A stretch of DNA of 64,000 bases from Pseudarthrobacter raffinosi (GCF_023913735.1 NZ_JAMXBH010000004.1:62001-126000), one strand, 5' to 3'. Shown: positions 34,106 through 43,248, counted from the stretch's first letter. Numbers and translations: made by a program. The notes: a model not told the origin generated them from the sequence alone.

Positions 34106-35125
34106 TCAGCCCTCGCTTTCGGCGCCGGACCGGGACCTCGCCATAATGGCTGAGGCAGTGATGTTGACCAGCATGGTGATCACGAACAGCGTCAGTCCTG
34201 CGGCCATCAGCGCGCTCATCGCAGATTCGTTGGATTCGGAGTACTTCAGGGCAATCATGGCGGCGATCGAATTGGCGCCCTTTTCCAGTACATGGAAATT
34301 GATCGCATAGACCGGGCTGATGATCAGGTAGATGGCGATGGTTTCGCCGAGCGCCCGTCCCAGCCCGAGCATGGTGCCGCCGATGATGCCGCCGCGGCCG
34401 AAGGGCAGCACCACGGTGCGGATCATGCCCAGCCGCGTGGCGCCCAGGGCGTAGGCGCCCTCACGCTCACCCGTTGGTGCGCGCCGAAAGGACTCCGTCA
34501 TGATGGAGGTCTGGATCGGGACGATCATCATGGCCACCACCAGTCCGGCGATGAAGGCGGAGGCCGTGAACGGCACGGTGTCCCGCAGCGGACTGCCCGG
34601 ATCAACGCCGTCCACCTGCAGGAACGGTATCCAGCCGAACCACGTGGACAGCCACTTGCTGAAGTCCACTACGTTGGGCTGCAGCATGTAGGCGCCCCAC
34701 AGGCCGAAGACCACCGACGGCACGGCGGCCAGGAGGTCAATCAGGCTGGTCAGCGCCTTCTGCATCCAGCCGGTGGCGACTTCGGTGATGAACAATGCTG
34801 TCCCCAGGGCCAGCGGCATGGCGACGGCCAAAGCAACCGTTGCGATCTGCACCGTGCCCCACAGAACAGCGGCGATGCCGAAGTCGTTGGTTTCCGGCGC
34901 CCAGTTCTGGGTGGTCAGGAATTTGCCCAGCCCCACGTCGCTGATGGCGCCGACGCCGTTGCCGGCCAGGAAGAGGCCCACCAGGACCATAATGGCCAGG
35001 ACGATCCCGCCGCCGATCCGGGTGACGGTCCGGAACAGGTAGTCCTGTTGTTCCAGCTGCTGGTGCAGCGTGCGGGGAGTATCCTGCGCTTCATCGGCGC
35101 GGGAACGCGGCATTACCGTGCTCAT
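34106..35125 (-). CDS. pstC: phosphate-type ABC transporter permease
   Basis: PstC-family permease, 339 aa. N-terminal QDYLFRTVTRIGGGIVLAIMVLVGLFLAGNG, then GTALFITEVATGWMQKALTSLIDLLAAVPSVVFGLWG, and the EAA-type loop RAPTGEREGAYALGATRLGMIRTVVLPFGRGGI. Partner of PstA. It overlaps the end of the 925-residue protein gene by 4 nt, so the genes from 37899 down to 28548 appear to be one transcript. Confidence 0.88.
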   Translation of the reverse strand: MSTVMPRSRADEAQDTPRTLHQQLEQQDYLFRTVTRIGGGIVLAIMVLVGLFLAGNGVGAISDVGLGKFLTTQNWAPETNDFGIAAVLWGTVQIATVALAVAMPLALGTALFITEVATGWMQKALTSLIDLLAAVPSVVFGLWGAYMLQPNVVDFSKWLSTWFGWIPFLQVDGVDPGSPLRDTVPFTASAFIAGLVVAMMIVPIQTSIMTESFRRAPTGEREGAYALGATRLGMIRTVVLPFGRGGIIGGTMLGLGRALGETIAIYLIISPVYAINFHVLEKGANSIAAMIALKYSESNESAMSALMAAGLTLFVITMLVNITASAIMARSRSGAESEG

Positions 35126-37899
35126 CGACGCCGTCCCCGTGCCAGCAGCGGCGCGGCGGCAGCGCTTGCCAGTGCTGCCACGAGACCGATCGCCAGCGTG
35201 TACTGGGGCCAGGCGCTGCTGGTGGCCGCGGTCCGGCTGGGCACCGCAGCGGCGGCCGCAGGGGCAGCCGCAGGTGCTGCCGCCGGGACGACTTCTGCTG
35301 CGGCGGCGGCCGGTGCGGCCAGTGCCAGGACTGCCGGCACCACGTTTTCACCGGACACGGACTCCATCGGCATCAGGTCGGTGGTGGCGGCCGCGGCTTG
35401 TTGTGGCCCTTGGATTCCCTGCAGGGTCTGGATGCCGGCGGCGGCCAACTGCAGGAGCGCCGGTGTGAGTGGCGCGTAGCCAGGTGGCAGCATCCCGCTC
35501 CTGAAGCCGGTCTTCTGGCCTTCGGTGCTGATGTACGAGAAAAGCTGCGCGAACGTTGCGGCCTGGGTCTGGCTGACCGAGGCAAGGTTCACCACGCCGT
35601 AGATCGGCAGGGTCAGCGGATACGCGGTGGTGTAGTCCGGGACGCTGGCAGGCCGCATGGCGCCGGGGGTACCGGTGGGTTCGAACTGGCCGGCTGCTGC
35701 CTGCAGGCTGCTGGCGGTGGCGCCAATGCACTGCGAACCGCTGACGTTGCACAGCTGCGCGGTGGGCAGCTGGAACTTCGCTGCCGAGGCCGCGTCCGTA
35801 ATGGACAGGACGCTGCGGCTGCCGTAGCCCTGACGCGCCACGGATTTGTACGCGGGCGGGCTGCAGTCGGCGCACCAGGACGTGGTGGATGCCGGCTGGG
35901 CGCGCACGGTGTTCTGGGCCGCCGCGGCCATGTCCTGGACGCGGGAATACTGGTCGCCTACGGTCAGGGCTGGCTCGGCGATGGAACCGTCGCCGGCCAT
36001 AACGGCCTGCTTCTGCGCCCAGTAGACTTGCGGGTACGCGGCCCCTTCGGAGGGGTAGGACTGGCGGGCGTACGTGAACCCGTCAGGTGTCTTGGTCTCG
36101 GCGACCTTCCGGGCGGCCTGCTGGTCCAGTTCGGTGGCCTTTTCCTGGCACTCGCTGTAGGTCCGCGTCGAATAGAACGGGTTGATGGTCATGCCGGACG
36201 GATCCGGGCAACCGTTCAGGAAGGCCCGGGAATCCTTGTCGTTGAGCAGCCAGTCCCAGACAGCGGACGCGGCATCGGAGCGCAGGCCTTCCACCACGGG
36301 TGGGCTGAGGTTGCCGGAGGAACCCAGGCCCTTCGGGTTCAGGGCCCTGAACTCCGGATCATTCTGGATGGAATACGTCATCGGCTGGCCATAGGCCGTG
36401 GTGCCGGGCTTCGTGAAGGGGGCCTCAATGGCGGAAGCCGGGGCAGTGTGTTGCACGTAGCTCTGCGTGAGCAGCTTGGCCAGCAGCCTGGCATTGAGTT
36501 TCAGGTCACGCACCAGACCCGAGCTGCGTGCCTTGTCGGCCTCCCACTCTGCCTTGTCCTGATAACCGCAGTCGGCCAGCGTGAATTGCGTGAACGCTGC
36601 CGTGCAGGCATTGTCAATGGTCATGGCGACCACCACCCCGGCCAGCGCTGTCGGCACATAAAGGGCGTTGAGGTCACCGGCGGCGGGGCGGGTGATGAAA
36701 GCGAGGGTGTCGGGCTGCTGCAGCTGGGTGCGGGCCTGCAGGTCAGCCAGCGGTGAGAAGCCGAGCGTGAACTTCTTCGTGTCGCACACGGCGGGAATCC
36801 AGGACTTCATCGCCGTACTGAGGGCTTCGGAACCCACGCTGAGGGTAGCCGCCTGATCGGTGGGGCAAACTGCCGCGACGTCCTGGAAGTGGAGCGGGAC
36901 CTGCAGGCGCATCGCCCACAGGCTGGGGGAGAGGGGTCCGGCCGGCAGAATGGCGTCCATCGCGGCTGTCCGCGGTACGGCTACCAGCCAGCATTTGGCC
37001 ACGCTGGGTGCATCCGGGCGGTAGCCGCAGCCCATTCCGGAGGCTTCTGCGCCGCTCTGAACCTCGAAGGTGCGCGAGCCTGCGCCCTGTTCGGAGGACA
37101 TAAAGCGGGAGAACTCGTTCGTGCTGGTCCGGCTGAAGAAGGGGTTGCGGTATTCGCTGAGGTTGAACCCGTCCGTGATCCGCGTTTCTTCACCGGTGAC
37201 AGCCAGGAAGGGGGCAGGAAGGTGCATGGTGGGGGAGGCCGGATCCTGGGCTTCCCAGTCCCCGCCGCGGACCAGGGGATCGTTCAGCAGTGAACGCTGG
37301 TGGGCCGTGCTGGAAATATCGCCGTCAAGTCCGGTCGCGCCGAACTGGCAGGTGGAGGGGTCGGGCTCGGTGGCCGCGGGGTCAGGCTTGTTGTCCGTGC
37401 CCGGTTTGCCCCAGCACTGGAACACCTGCAGATAGGACGTGCTGGCACCATTGCTGCCGGTGGCGGGATCCGCGCCGGTGAAGCTGACGGCCACTGACTG
37501 GTTCTGCAGGTTCCTGGTCTGGGAGACGCTCACGGACAGGCCGCCCAGCCCGTTGCCCGGGCCGAAGGCACGGGTCGATGAATCGCGCAGCCGCTGATCG
37601 ACGTCGTCGTACGTCTTCCCGGCAGTGTGCGGCAGCTGCTGCTGGTTTCCGCGGTGAACCGTGCTCTCGGGGGCATTGTCAGTGTTGTCCCACGTGACGG
37701 TCGCCGAGGTGTCGCTGACCATGGAGCCGCGCGGCCCCCAGTCGGTGCCCGGAAGGACCGGATCTGCCGAACTCGGCGGAAGCGAGACCAGCAGGAGGGC
37801 GCCCACAGCGGCCGCAGCGGCCAAAGGGGAAGCCCACCGCGCGCCGGGTTGCTGACGGGGCCTGGCGCCGGCCTGTCGGGTATTCCATGGAAGCGGCAT
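35122..37899 (-). CDS. large PBP-fold surface protein with C-terminal membrane anchor
   Basis: 925 residues, about 2.5 times a normal PstS. A signal peptide (about 1-46, ending SSADP) comes first. A large ectodomain follows, in which the C-terminal half shows PstS-like patterns (VPDYTTAYPLTLPIYGVVNLASVSQTQA, FAQLFSYISTEGQKTGFRSGMLPPGYAPL). An Ala/Pro-rich linker, one helix (about 897-917) and a basic tail (LLARGRRR) end the protein. Cysteines in pairs suggest disulfides. I infer a cell-surface receptor or structural partner of the adjacent PstCAB. The start ATG 37899 has a purine-rich AAAGAA upstream. Confidence 0.75.
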   Translation of the reverse strand: MPLPWNTRQAGARPRQQPGARWASPLAAAAAVGALLLVSLPPSSADPVLPGTDWGPRGSMVSDTSATVTWDNTDNAPESTVHRGNQQQLPHTAGKTYDDVDQRLRDSSTRAFGPGNGLGGLSVSVSQTRNLQNQSVAVSFTGADPATGSNGASTSYLQVFQCWGKPGTDNKPDPAATEPDPSTCQFGATGLDGDISSTAHQRSLLNDPLVRGGDWEAQDPASPTMHLPAPFLAVTGEETRITDGFNLSEYRNPFFSRTSTNEFSRFMSSEQGAGSRTFEVQSGAEASGMGCGYRPDAPSVAKCWLVAVPRTAAMDAILPAGPLSPSLWAMRLQVPLHFQDVAAVCPTDQAATLSVGSEALSTAMKSWIPAVCDTKKFTLGFSPLADLQARTQLQQPDTLAFITRPAAGDLNALYVPTALAGVVVAMTIDNACTAAFTQFTLADCGYQDKAEWEADKARSSGLVRDLKLNARLLAKLLTQSYVQHTAPASAIEAPFTKPGTTAYGQPMTYSIQNDPEFRALNPKGLGSSGNLSPPVVEGLRSDAASAVWDWLLNDKDSRAFLNGCPDPSGMTINPFYSTRTYSECQEKATELDQQAARKVAETKTPDGFTYARQSYPSEGAAYPQVYWAQKQAVMAGDGSIAEPALTVGDQYSRVQDMAAAAQNTVRAQPASTTSWCADCSPPAYKSVARQGYGSRSVLSITDAASAAKFQLPTAQLCNVSGSQCIGATASSLQAAAGQFEPTGTPGAMRPASVPDYTTAYPLTLPIYGVVNLASVSQTQAATFAQLFSYISTEGQKTGFRSGMLPPGYAPLTPALLQLAAAGIQTLQGIQGPQQAAAATTDLMPMESVSGENVVPAVLALAAPAAAAAEVVPAAAPAAAPAAAAAVPSRTAATSSAWPQYTLAIGLVAALASAAAAPLLARGRRR

Positions 37900-38137
37900 G
37901 AATTCTTTCTTTTCATTATTCCGGGTCAGTCATCAAACCTGCGGGCCGATTGTTCAGACCTGTCAGTGGAAGGTCCAGCCGGTTGGCAGCGGAAGCTGCT
38001 GGACTATTATTTCGGTAAATCGTCCCGGGTCCGCTGTGCTTTGATAAAGAACGGATTTCCGGGAGGTGAACAAAAGTAATTGGCGTTGAAAGCGGAATTG
38101 CCCGGACCCCAGCGGGATCCGGGCAATTCCTGGTGAA
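37900..38137. other. intergenic region before the 925-residue protein gene
   Basis: It contains the terminator of the upstream surface-protein gene (38094-38130). On the minus strand there is a single GTTCACC (complement of 38063-38072 region) and an AT-rich ATAATAG stretch that could serve as a -10. No ORF is supported. Confidence 0.4.
38094..38130 (-). terminator. hairpin after the P/T-rich surface protein gene
   Basis: Perfect 13-bp arms GGAATTGCCCGGA (38094-38106) and its complement (38118-38130) with an 11-nt loop. It should reduce read-through from the two upstream genes into the transporter genes. Confidence 0.7.
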
Positions 38138-39364
38138 TCAGGCCCGGGTGGCCTTGCGGCGCCGGGAAATGTAGATCCCGCCGCCCACACCCATGAGCGT
38201 CAGTCCGCCAATGACCATGGCAGCCAGTCCCGCAGTGCTTGCCGGGTTGGCGGCGGCAGCGCCGAACCAGTTGGTGTCCGCGAGGAAGGGAGCGTTGGAC
38301 CCGGCGGTCACGGTCAGGCCGGTGACCTCGAACGTTGCGCCGGCTGCACCCTTGAGGACCAGGGTGTGCGTTCCGGCAGGCAGGTCGGCCGGAATGGTGA
38401 AGGTGTAGCTGACCGAACCGTCAGCGTTGGCCACCGCAGTTTCGGCCAGGACAACCGGCTCGGAGTGGATCTCGCCAATGACCGTTTCGCCAGCGACGAA
38501 GGTGCCGGCGGGAGCGTTGACCACGAACTTCTGGCCGCTGACCAGTTCGGCGCCGGCGGTCAGTTCCTTGACGGATCCCGTGGTGGCCAGCGGGACTGAC
38601 GTGCTGCTGGGCGTCGCGGTTCCGGTCGGTGTGGCCGACGGGGTCTCCGTGGCGGTCGGCGTCGGGGTGGCCGTTTCCGTTTCGGTGGGCGTGGCGCTCG
38701 GTGACGGAGTGGCCGTTTCGGTGGCCGTCGGCGTGGCGGTCGCCGTCGGGGTGGTCACCACCGGCTGGCTGATGGTCCAGTTCTTGGACGCGTCGGTGGT
38801 GAGCGTGGCCCAGGAGGCTACGGACTTGCCCGCGACCGGGTTGATCTTGGCGGTGGTGACGCTCTCGTTCGAGACGGTGCAGACGTAACCAATGCTGTAG
38901 GTGTGGTTGGCCTGTACAACGGCGGACATGTCAGCAATGGGGGTCTTGCTGCTGTTCACAAAACCGGATTCCAGCGTGTTGTCGTCAGCAATCGTGCCGT
39001 TGGCATTCAGGGACATCGCGTACTGGGGATCCTGCGTCAGGGGGTAGACCGTCTGCGCTTCCACGGTGCTGCTCAGCGCCGGCTGGATTTCCTGCCCGGG
39101 CTCGGACATAAAGATCAGCGCGCCCTCGAGGATGTTGCCGGTGGTGGGGCAGACCATGTCGCTGTGCAGCTTCAGCACGGACAGGCTCAGGGCGCTCCAG
39201 TTGCCGCTCGTCGGGTTGGCCGTGACGGTTCCTGCCGAGCCGGCCGGGAGGTCCGCGTTGGCAACAGCGATTCCACCGCCCAGCAGGAGGGCGGTGCCGG
39301 CAACAGCGGCCGTGGCGTTCAGGCCCCAGCGGGATTTCATTGTCGTGGCGTTAGCCATAATCAT
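38138..39364 (-). CDS. P/T-rich surface protein with C-terminal membrane helix
   Basis: 408 residues. A signal peptide ends near VANADLP (about 36). An unassigned domain to about 205 contains two cysteines (DMVCPTTG, IGYVCTVS). A low-complexity Thr/Pro/Glu/Ala stretch (about 208-262) was probably built by degenerate DNA repeats. A small beta domain resembling Ig-like surface modules (about 268-365) follows, then a hydrophobic helix (about 380-400) and an RRRK tail. The tail resembles a sortase signal, but the pre-helix motif is FLADTN, not LPXTG, and sits about 15 residues before the helix. A structural stalk or anchor is likely. Confidence 0.7.
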   Translation of the reverse strand: MIMANATTMKSRWGLNATAAVAGTALLLGGGIAVANADLPAGSAGTVTANPTSGNWSALSLSVLKLHSDMVCPTTGNILEGALIFMSEPGQEIQPALSSTVEAQTVYPLTQDPQYAMSLNANGTIADDNTLESGFVNSSKTPIADMSAVVQANHTYSIGYVCTVSNESVTTAKINPVAGKSVASWATLTTDASKNWTISQPVVTTPTATATPTATETATPSPSATPTETETATPTPTATETPSATPTGTATPSSTSVPLATTGSVKELTAGAELVSGQKFVVNAPAGTFVAGETVIGEIHSEPVVLAETAVANADGSVSYTFTIPADLPAGTHTLVLKGAAGATFEVTGLTVTAGSNAPFLADTNWFGAAAANPASTAGLAAMVIGGLTLMGVGGGIYISRRRKATRA

Positions 39365-39574
39365 TTCTTCTTTCTCAGATAAACGTGTCTACTGCTGCGG
39401 TGTTGCCCGGCGCCGGGAAATTAAATCCACCGGCCAACCAGCGAAAATCGCTGCGAAGAATTACCGATCAGTCTGGGTCATCAGTCGAATTCTGCGGGCG
39501 TGGCAAAGTAAAGCAAGACGGTACTGAAAGTAAATTCTTTATGAACGGAATTCAGGACCCGGCCGGAGGAATTG
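39365..39574. other. intergenic region between surface protein and PstS-like genes
   Basis: AT-richer than its surroundings. It contains a small hairpin CAGCGAAAATCGCTG (39449-39463). No ORF or clear operator is supported; a promoter for the leftward surface-protein gene may lie here. Confidence 0.35.
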
Positions 39575-40693
39575 TTAGTTGGTGTAACCCGACTTTTTGC
39601 CCATCGTCCAGTCGCCCACGTAGGAGAGCGTCTTGAAACCAAACTTGTTGATGATGACCTTGCTGCCAATCGTCTTCAGGTTGGTGGTCACGGCATTGCT
39701 CAGGACCAGGCTGTAAATGAGCTTGCTGGTCTGGGTGGAGCTGGCCACCACGTTGTAGGTGTCCCGGGCGAAGGTGCCCTTGCCGCTCGCGGGTGCCACG
39801 GCTGCGTTACCGTAGAGGTCTCCGGGGGCCAGTGCCGGAGCCGTGGTGGCCGGGTCGATCGCCTTCAGGCCGTCGATGTTCGCCAGCACCTGACCGGCAG
39901 CCGTGGTGTTGGCCATGGCGCCGTTCTTCTGCGCGATCCACTGGGCGGCGGAGAAAGCGATGATGTCGCCGTCGTTGATGAGGGCCGCACCGTTATTTTC
40001 GGGATAGTTCTGCTCGATGTCGGGGATGCAGGTGCTGTTCGGGGTGACGCCGATGGCCTTCACGAAGAAGGCGCGGGTGCCCGAAGCGGCCTGGGGCAGC
40101 TTGGGAGTAAAGGTCATGGTTCCGATGACGGGCTTGCCTGTGGTGCCGTCAATGGTGACGCCGTCGCCAGCCGTGCAGCTGAAGATGTTGGCGATCTGCT
40201 GGGTGGTCAGGTTCACCGGCGTGTTGGTGGAGTCCTTGACTGCCACGGTCATCGCGTCGCGTGCGAACGGCAGGAACGTCAGGTCAGTGCCTGCCACGCT
40301 GGGTGAGGAAGAGGACCGGGCGATGTCGACGTCGTTCCTTTTCAGCGTGAAGGCGTTGTTGGCCGAGTCCTTGTAAACATGGTTCAGCGGGTTCAGGCTG
40401 GCGCTCAGGGCCTTGACGCCGGCACCGGAACCGTTGGGACGCGTAAACGCGGTGACACCCGTTTTGGTCACGATCGCCGAGGGCAGGCCAAAGGCGTCGT
40501 AGGAAGCCACTGTCCTGATGGGGCCTGTGTTGGTCAGGGCGTTCCAGACGTCCTGGATGGTGTCGGAACCAACGGCCGCCAGCGGGCGGTCCGGCGTCGT
40601 GGGCTCCGCAGACGCGCTTGCTGAGCTGATCAGGCCGAGTGCCAAGGCGGTGACGCAGATAGCGCCGACAGCCTGGAAGGACTTCAATTTCAT
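39575..40693 (-). CDS. secreted PstS-like phosphate-binding protein
   Basis: Soluble-type substrate-binding protein, about 372 aa from ATG 40693. A signal peptide (LKSFQAVGAICVTALALGL, cleavage near SASAEP) is followed by a PBP domain beginning AAVGSDTIQDVWNAL, the usual PstS opening. Ser/Thr-rich ligand motifs (RPNGSGAGVKAL, ARSSSSPS) follow. There is no lipobox and no C-terminal helix, so it may be released. I prefer ATG 40693 because GGGGA lies about 8 nt upstream; ATG 40708 is the alternative. First gene of the cassette, downstream of a PHO-box-like repeat. Confidence 0.8.
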   Translation of the reverse strand: MKLKSFQAVGAICVTALALGLISSASASAEPTTPDRPLAAVGSDTIQDVWNALTNTGPIRTVASYDAFGLPSAIVTKTGVTAFTRPNGSGAGVKALSASLNPLNHVYKDSANNAFTLKRNDVDIARSSSSPSVAGTDLTFLPFARDAMTVAVKDSTNTPVNLTTQQIANIFSCTAGDGVTIDGTTGKPVIGTMTFTPKLPQAASGTRAFFVKAIGVTPNSTCIPDIEQNYPENNGAALINDGDIIAFSAAQWIAQKNGAMANTTAAGQVLANIDGLKAIDPATTAPALAPGDLYGNAAVAPASGKGTFARDTYNVVASSTQTSKLIYSLVLSNAVTTNLKTIGSKVIINKFGFKTLSYVGDWTMGKKSGYTN

Positions 40694-40855
40694 GTCAAGA
40701 TTCCCCATCTTAGGTACCGAGTGGATTAGCTGGTGCAGGTGGGCCACGGCGCAGTGCGGGCACTGCCGCTGCGGTCTGCGGCTGCCGGAGTAGTCAGGAC
40801 AGTGCCGGCCGCTATGAGTCTGCGGTGGCGCTGCCCGGCATTTCGAATTGCTTGG

Positions 40856-41668
40856 CTAAGAAGAACCTGCGATCAGGTGAACGTTTGGTGAAAGCACCGG
40901 CAAGGGGGCTTCGGGCAGCCGTTCCACGCCGGGAGCTCCTGCACGCAGGAGCTCGGGCGGGAACTCAACCGGAAGATGCCGGTGTCCGTGGCGGATCACT
41001 GTTTCCAGCAGGCGTGCGCCGCCAAGCAGGTCCAGTGCCGCCAGGGCGCTGCGGTCCCGGTCCCGGATGGTGGGGTACCAGGCGCTGGCCATCAACACGG
41101 GGCGTCCACGCAGGCTGACGTACCATCCGTAGTCCCGGGCCTGCTGGTTCTGGACGAAGGTAATGGTCAGGTCCTGGGCGGCCTTCTGAGCGGCCGTCGC
41201 ATTCGCGGCCGCCACCGCATAGCTCGGGAAGAGGCCAACCCCCCGGCCGAGTTCCCTGTGGTTGCCCGAGATCAGGCGCCAGACGACCAGTGGCTGGTTG
41301 AAGTGATCCATCCGGCGCACCAGTTGGTGGATGGCCGGCAGGCGGACTGGCTGTGCCAGGACTTCGGTTGGCTGTTCAACGGGATTGGTCAACCGTTGCC
41401 GCACGTTAAGTGATGGCAGCGCGGAAGCATGGCCGTGCTGAACGCCAGCGCTGAAGACGGCGAGTTCGCGCTCCTTCCAGCGGGTCGCCGCAGGAAGGGC
41501 CTGACTAACAAGAGAGGTGAAGGAAATGCGTTCATTGGAAATGATGGCTCCCCAGGGATCCTGTGACTGGACGCCGCCCATGCGGTCGTGATAAGGCTCA
41601 AGCCGGATGGTTGCCGGCGGGGGTGGCGCGGGTAAAGGAAGAGCGACAGGCAGCTGAACGTCTGGCAT
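40856..41668 (-). CDS. hypothetical protein with DUF1508-like repeats
   Basis: About 270 residues from ATG 41668; longer starts (41713, 41821) overlap the divergent fprA promoter. The N-terminal part is proline-rich. The C-terminal half shows a repeated pattern of Trp, Arg and small residues: VWRLISGNHRELGRGVGLFPS and later GWYVSLRGRPVLMASAWYP. This resembles the two halves of DUF1508/YegP-type modules; this is a weak call. Its 3' end contains the PHO-box-like repeat of the next operon. Divergent from fprA copy 2. Confidence 0.5.
   Translation of the reverse strand: MPDVQLPVALPLPAPPPPATIRLEPYHDRMGGVQSQDPWGAIISNERISFTSLVSQALPAATRWKERELAVFSAGVQHGHASALPSLNVRQRLTNPVEQPTEVLAQPVRLPAIHQLVRRMDHFNQPLVVWRLISGNHRELGRGVGLFPSYAVAAANATAAQKAAQDLTITFVQNQQARDYGWYVSLRGRPVLMASAWYPTIRDRDRSALAALDLLGGARLLETVIRHGHRHLPVEFPPELLRAGAPGVERLPEAPLPVLSPNVHLIAGSS
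40876..40893 (-). promoter_or_regulatory. PHO-box-like direct repeat upstream of the Pst-like cassette
   Basis: On the minus strand TTTCACC (40893-40887) and GTTCACC (40882-40876) are spaced 11 bp start to start, the unit length and sequence of PhoP boxes described in Streptomyces. It lies about 180 bp before the first cassette ATG, inside the 3' end of the preceding gene. No convincing -10 follows at the expected distance. Confidence 0.5.
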
Positions 41669-41700
41669 CACACGATGCCGCGTCCCGCGGTGGGCACATT

Positions 41701-41706
41701 TAGAAT
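41701..41706 (+). promoter_or_regulatory. -10 box of fprA copy 2
   Basis: TAGAAT, a near-consensus actinobacterial -10, with transcription expected to start about 41713. The leader then includes AGAAGGG ahead of the GTG at 41772. Confidence 0.5.
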
Positions 41707-41771
41707 GGGACATTGTGCGCAACTGCACTGTGCGCCTCCGTCGCAATCTCCTCGTTCCAGAAGGGCTCCCG

Positions 41772-43226
41772 GTGTCCAACCAAGCCGAAACCACCTCCAA
41801 CCGTCCACTCCGCGTTGCCATTGTGGGTGCGGGACCGGCAGGTGTTTACGCGGCGGATATCCTGACCAAGTCCAACGGCGTCAAGGACGGCGATTTTGAG
41901 GTCAGTATCGACCTTTTTGAGGCCTACCCCGCCCCGTACGGCCTGATCCGCTACGGCGTGGCCCCTGACCACCCGCGCATCAAGGGGATCGTGAACGCGC
42001 TGCACAAGGTCCTGGACCGGGGCGACATCCGCTTCCTGGGCAACGTCACGTACGGCCGCGATCTCACCCTCCATGACTTCCGGGCCTTCTACGACGCCGT
42101 GATCTTCTCCACCGGCGCCATCAAGGACGCGGACCTGGCCATTCCTGGCATTGACCTGGCCGGATCGTTCGGCGGCGCGGACTTTGTGTCGTGGTACGAC
42201 GGCCACCCGGATGTGCCCCGCGACTGGCCGCTGGATGCCAAGGAAATCGCCGTGATAGGCAACGGCAACGTGGCGCTGGACGTGGCCCGGATGCTGGTCA
42301 AGCACCCCGATGAACTCCTCACCACCGAGATCCCGGACAACGTCTACCAGGGCCTGAAGAACTCCCCGGTCACCGACGTCCACGTCTTTGGCCGCCGCGG
42401 CCCGGCCCAGGTCAAGTTCACGCCGCTGGAGCTGCGCGAGCTGAGCCACATGAAGGACGTGGACATTGTCCTGTACCCGGAGGACTTCGAGTTCGACGAA
42501 GCCTCCGATGACGCCATCCGCAGCAACAACCAGATCAAGACCATGGTGAACACGCTGACCAACTGGCTTGTGGAGGAGCACGCCGAAGCGGAAGAGCCGT
42601 CCTCCCGCCGCCTGCACCTGCACTTCCTGCACAGCCCGGTGGAGATCTACCAGGACCCCGACGACGGCGGGTCCGGCCGGGTGGCCGGCATCAAGTTTGA
42701 GCGGATGGAGCTGGATGGCACCGGCAACGTCAAAGGCACGGGCGAGTTTGTGGACTACCCCGTCCAGGCCGTGTACCGCGCCATCGGCTACCACGGTTCG
42801 CCACTGGACGAGCTGGAATACAACGCCAAACGCGGAGTGATCCCGAACGAGGGCGGCCGCGTGCTCGACTCCGATGGCAACCCCGTCCCCGGAATCTACG
42901 CCACCGGCTGGATCAAGCGCGGGCCGGTCGGCCTCATCGGCCACACCAAGGGCGATGCCCTGGAGACCATCGGCTTCCTGCTGGAGGACCGGCTCACCCT
43001 GCCACCCGCCCAGAACCCGGACCCGCAGGCCATCATCGACCTCCTGCAGGAGCGCGGCATCGAGTTCACCACCTGGGAGGGCTGGATCAAGCTGGACGCG
43101 CACGAAGCAGCCCTCGGCGCCGCGTGGACAGAAGGCGAGGTCGGCGCCGACGGGACCGCCGCCGTCGTGCGTGAACGCATCAAAGTAGTCCCGCGCGAGG
43201 AAATGATCAACATCTCCCGCGCCTGA
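41772..43226 (+). CDS. fprA: NADPH-ferredoxin reductase, FprA type (copy 2)
   Basis: 484-residue paralogue of the 13501 gene, similar along its whole length: GAGPAGVYAADIL for FAD, PYGLIRYGVAPDHP, AVIGNGNVALDVARML for NADPH, and ATGWIKRGPVGLIGHTKGDA. Differences cluster in the region around EEHAEAEEPSSRR and the C-terminus. The start is GTG 41772 with AGAAGGG upstream. This copy is outside the sulfur island and lacks its operator, so it may serve ferredoxins of other pathways. A GCGAAC-type palindrome follows, as after copy 1. Confidence 0.9.
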   Translation: MSNQAETTSNRPLRVAIVGAGPAGVYAADILTKSNGVKDGDFEVSIDLFEAYPAPYGLIRYGVAPDHPRIKGIVNALHKVLDRGDIRFLGNVTYGRDLTLHDFRAFYDAVIFSTGAIKDADLAIPGIDLAGSFGGADFVSWYDGHPDVPRDWPLDAKEIAVIGNGNVALDVARMLVKHPDELLTTEIPDNVYQGLKNSPVTDVHVFGRRGPAQVKFTPLELRELSHMKDVDIVLYPEDFEFDEASDDAIRSNNQIKTMVNTLTNWLVEEHAEAEEPSSRRLHLHFLHSPVEIYQDPDDGGSGRVAGIKFERMELDGTGNVKGTGEFVDYPVQAVYRAIGYHGSPLDELEYNAKRGVIPNEGGRVLDSDGNPVPGIYATGWIKRGPVGLIGHTKGDALETIGFLLEDRLTLPPAQNPDPQAIIDLLQERGIEFTTWEGWIKLDAHEAALGAAWTEGEVGADGTAAVVRERIKVVPREEMINISRA

Positions 43227-43248
43227 CCCAGCGTCACCCACCAAAACA

